Made by a program: the position numbers and the translations under genes
The notes under the pieces: generated by a model
The model's database searches: none
What the model saw: the letters and a program-made list of their open reading frames with translations, nothing else
What the model was told of the DNA's origin: nothing
From: JBFMGD01 sp040751775
Lineage (GTDB): Bacteria; Bacillota; Dethiobacteria; DTU022
Length of the DNA stretch: 5,443 nucleotides
Direction: 5' to 3'
Assembly: GCA_040751775.1 (NCBI GenBank)
Contig: JBFMGD010000082.1
Location: 1 to 5,443 of the forward strand
Part shown: one piece after another, positions 5,421 through 5,443 of the stretch
How positions within the stretch are numbered: position 1 is the stretch's first letter
Layout: every line of letters starts with the position of its first letter

Positions 5421-5443
5421 ATGCTTAGCGTGGACCTTGTCAA
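5421..5443 (+). CDS. modC: ModC, molybdate ABC transporter ATPase (first seven codons only)
   Basis: An ATG two bases after the modB stop opens a frame reading MLSVDLV up to the window edge. AAGAGGT (5404-5409), inside the end of modB, can serve as ribosome-binding site. The position directly after modAB and the N-terminus, similar to the first strand of ModC-type ATPases, support the call. No Walker motif is visible because only 23 bases are present. Confidence 0.75.

Overview
The window looks like chromosomal DNA from a spore-forming, probably anaerobic Firmicute of the class Clostridia (Peptococcaceae / Desulfotomaculum-Pelotomaculum-like). The evidence is a moderately GC-rich sequence with strong Shine-Dalgarno sites, a YebC gene followed by a BofC-like membrane protein (the neighbourhood seen next to ruvAB in Bacillus and many Clostridia), and a preQ1-I riboswitch whose core closely matches the Thermoanaerobacter tengcongensis aptamer as I remember it. 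The genus assignment is inference.

Layout. Positions 1-250 hold the end of an unidentified plus-strand reading frame, open at the left edge. It runs into an 88-bp element bounded by a perfect 21-bp inverted repeat (159-246), so this stretch looks like mobile-element debris. From 270 to 3795 everything is on the minus strand. In transcription order this is a LysR-type regulator (3795-2878), a preQ1-I riboswitch (2702-2665), queT (preQ1/queuosine-precursor transporter S-component), csaA (tRNA-binding-domain chaperone, just downstream of queT or overlapping it by 8 nt depending on the start codon), yebC, and a BofC-like protein. From 3968 to the right edge the plus strand carries modA, modB and the first codons of modC, a molybdate/tungstate ABC importer.

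How it works together. The riboswitch hides the queT Shine-Dalgarno sequence when preQ1 is present, so the importer is made when the queuosine precursor is scarce; csaA is probably carried on the same message. The LysR gene and the mod operon are divergent. Their best sigma-A-type promoters overlap face to face within about 80 bp, with a near-palindrome inside the lysR promoter spacer, which suggests linked control of the regulator and the importer.

The most noteworthy items are the riboswitch/queT/csaA unit, the overlapping promoters, the inverted-repeat element, and a 48-codon in-frame reading frame just past the lysR stop codon. I saw no tRNA, rRNA, CRISPR array or complete insertion sequence, and no gene-free stretch longer than 300 bases.
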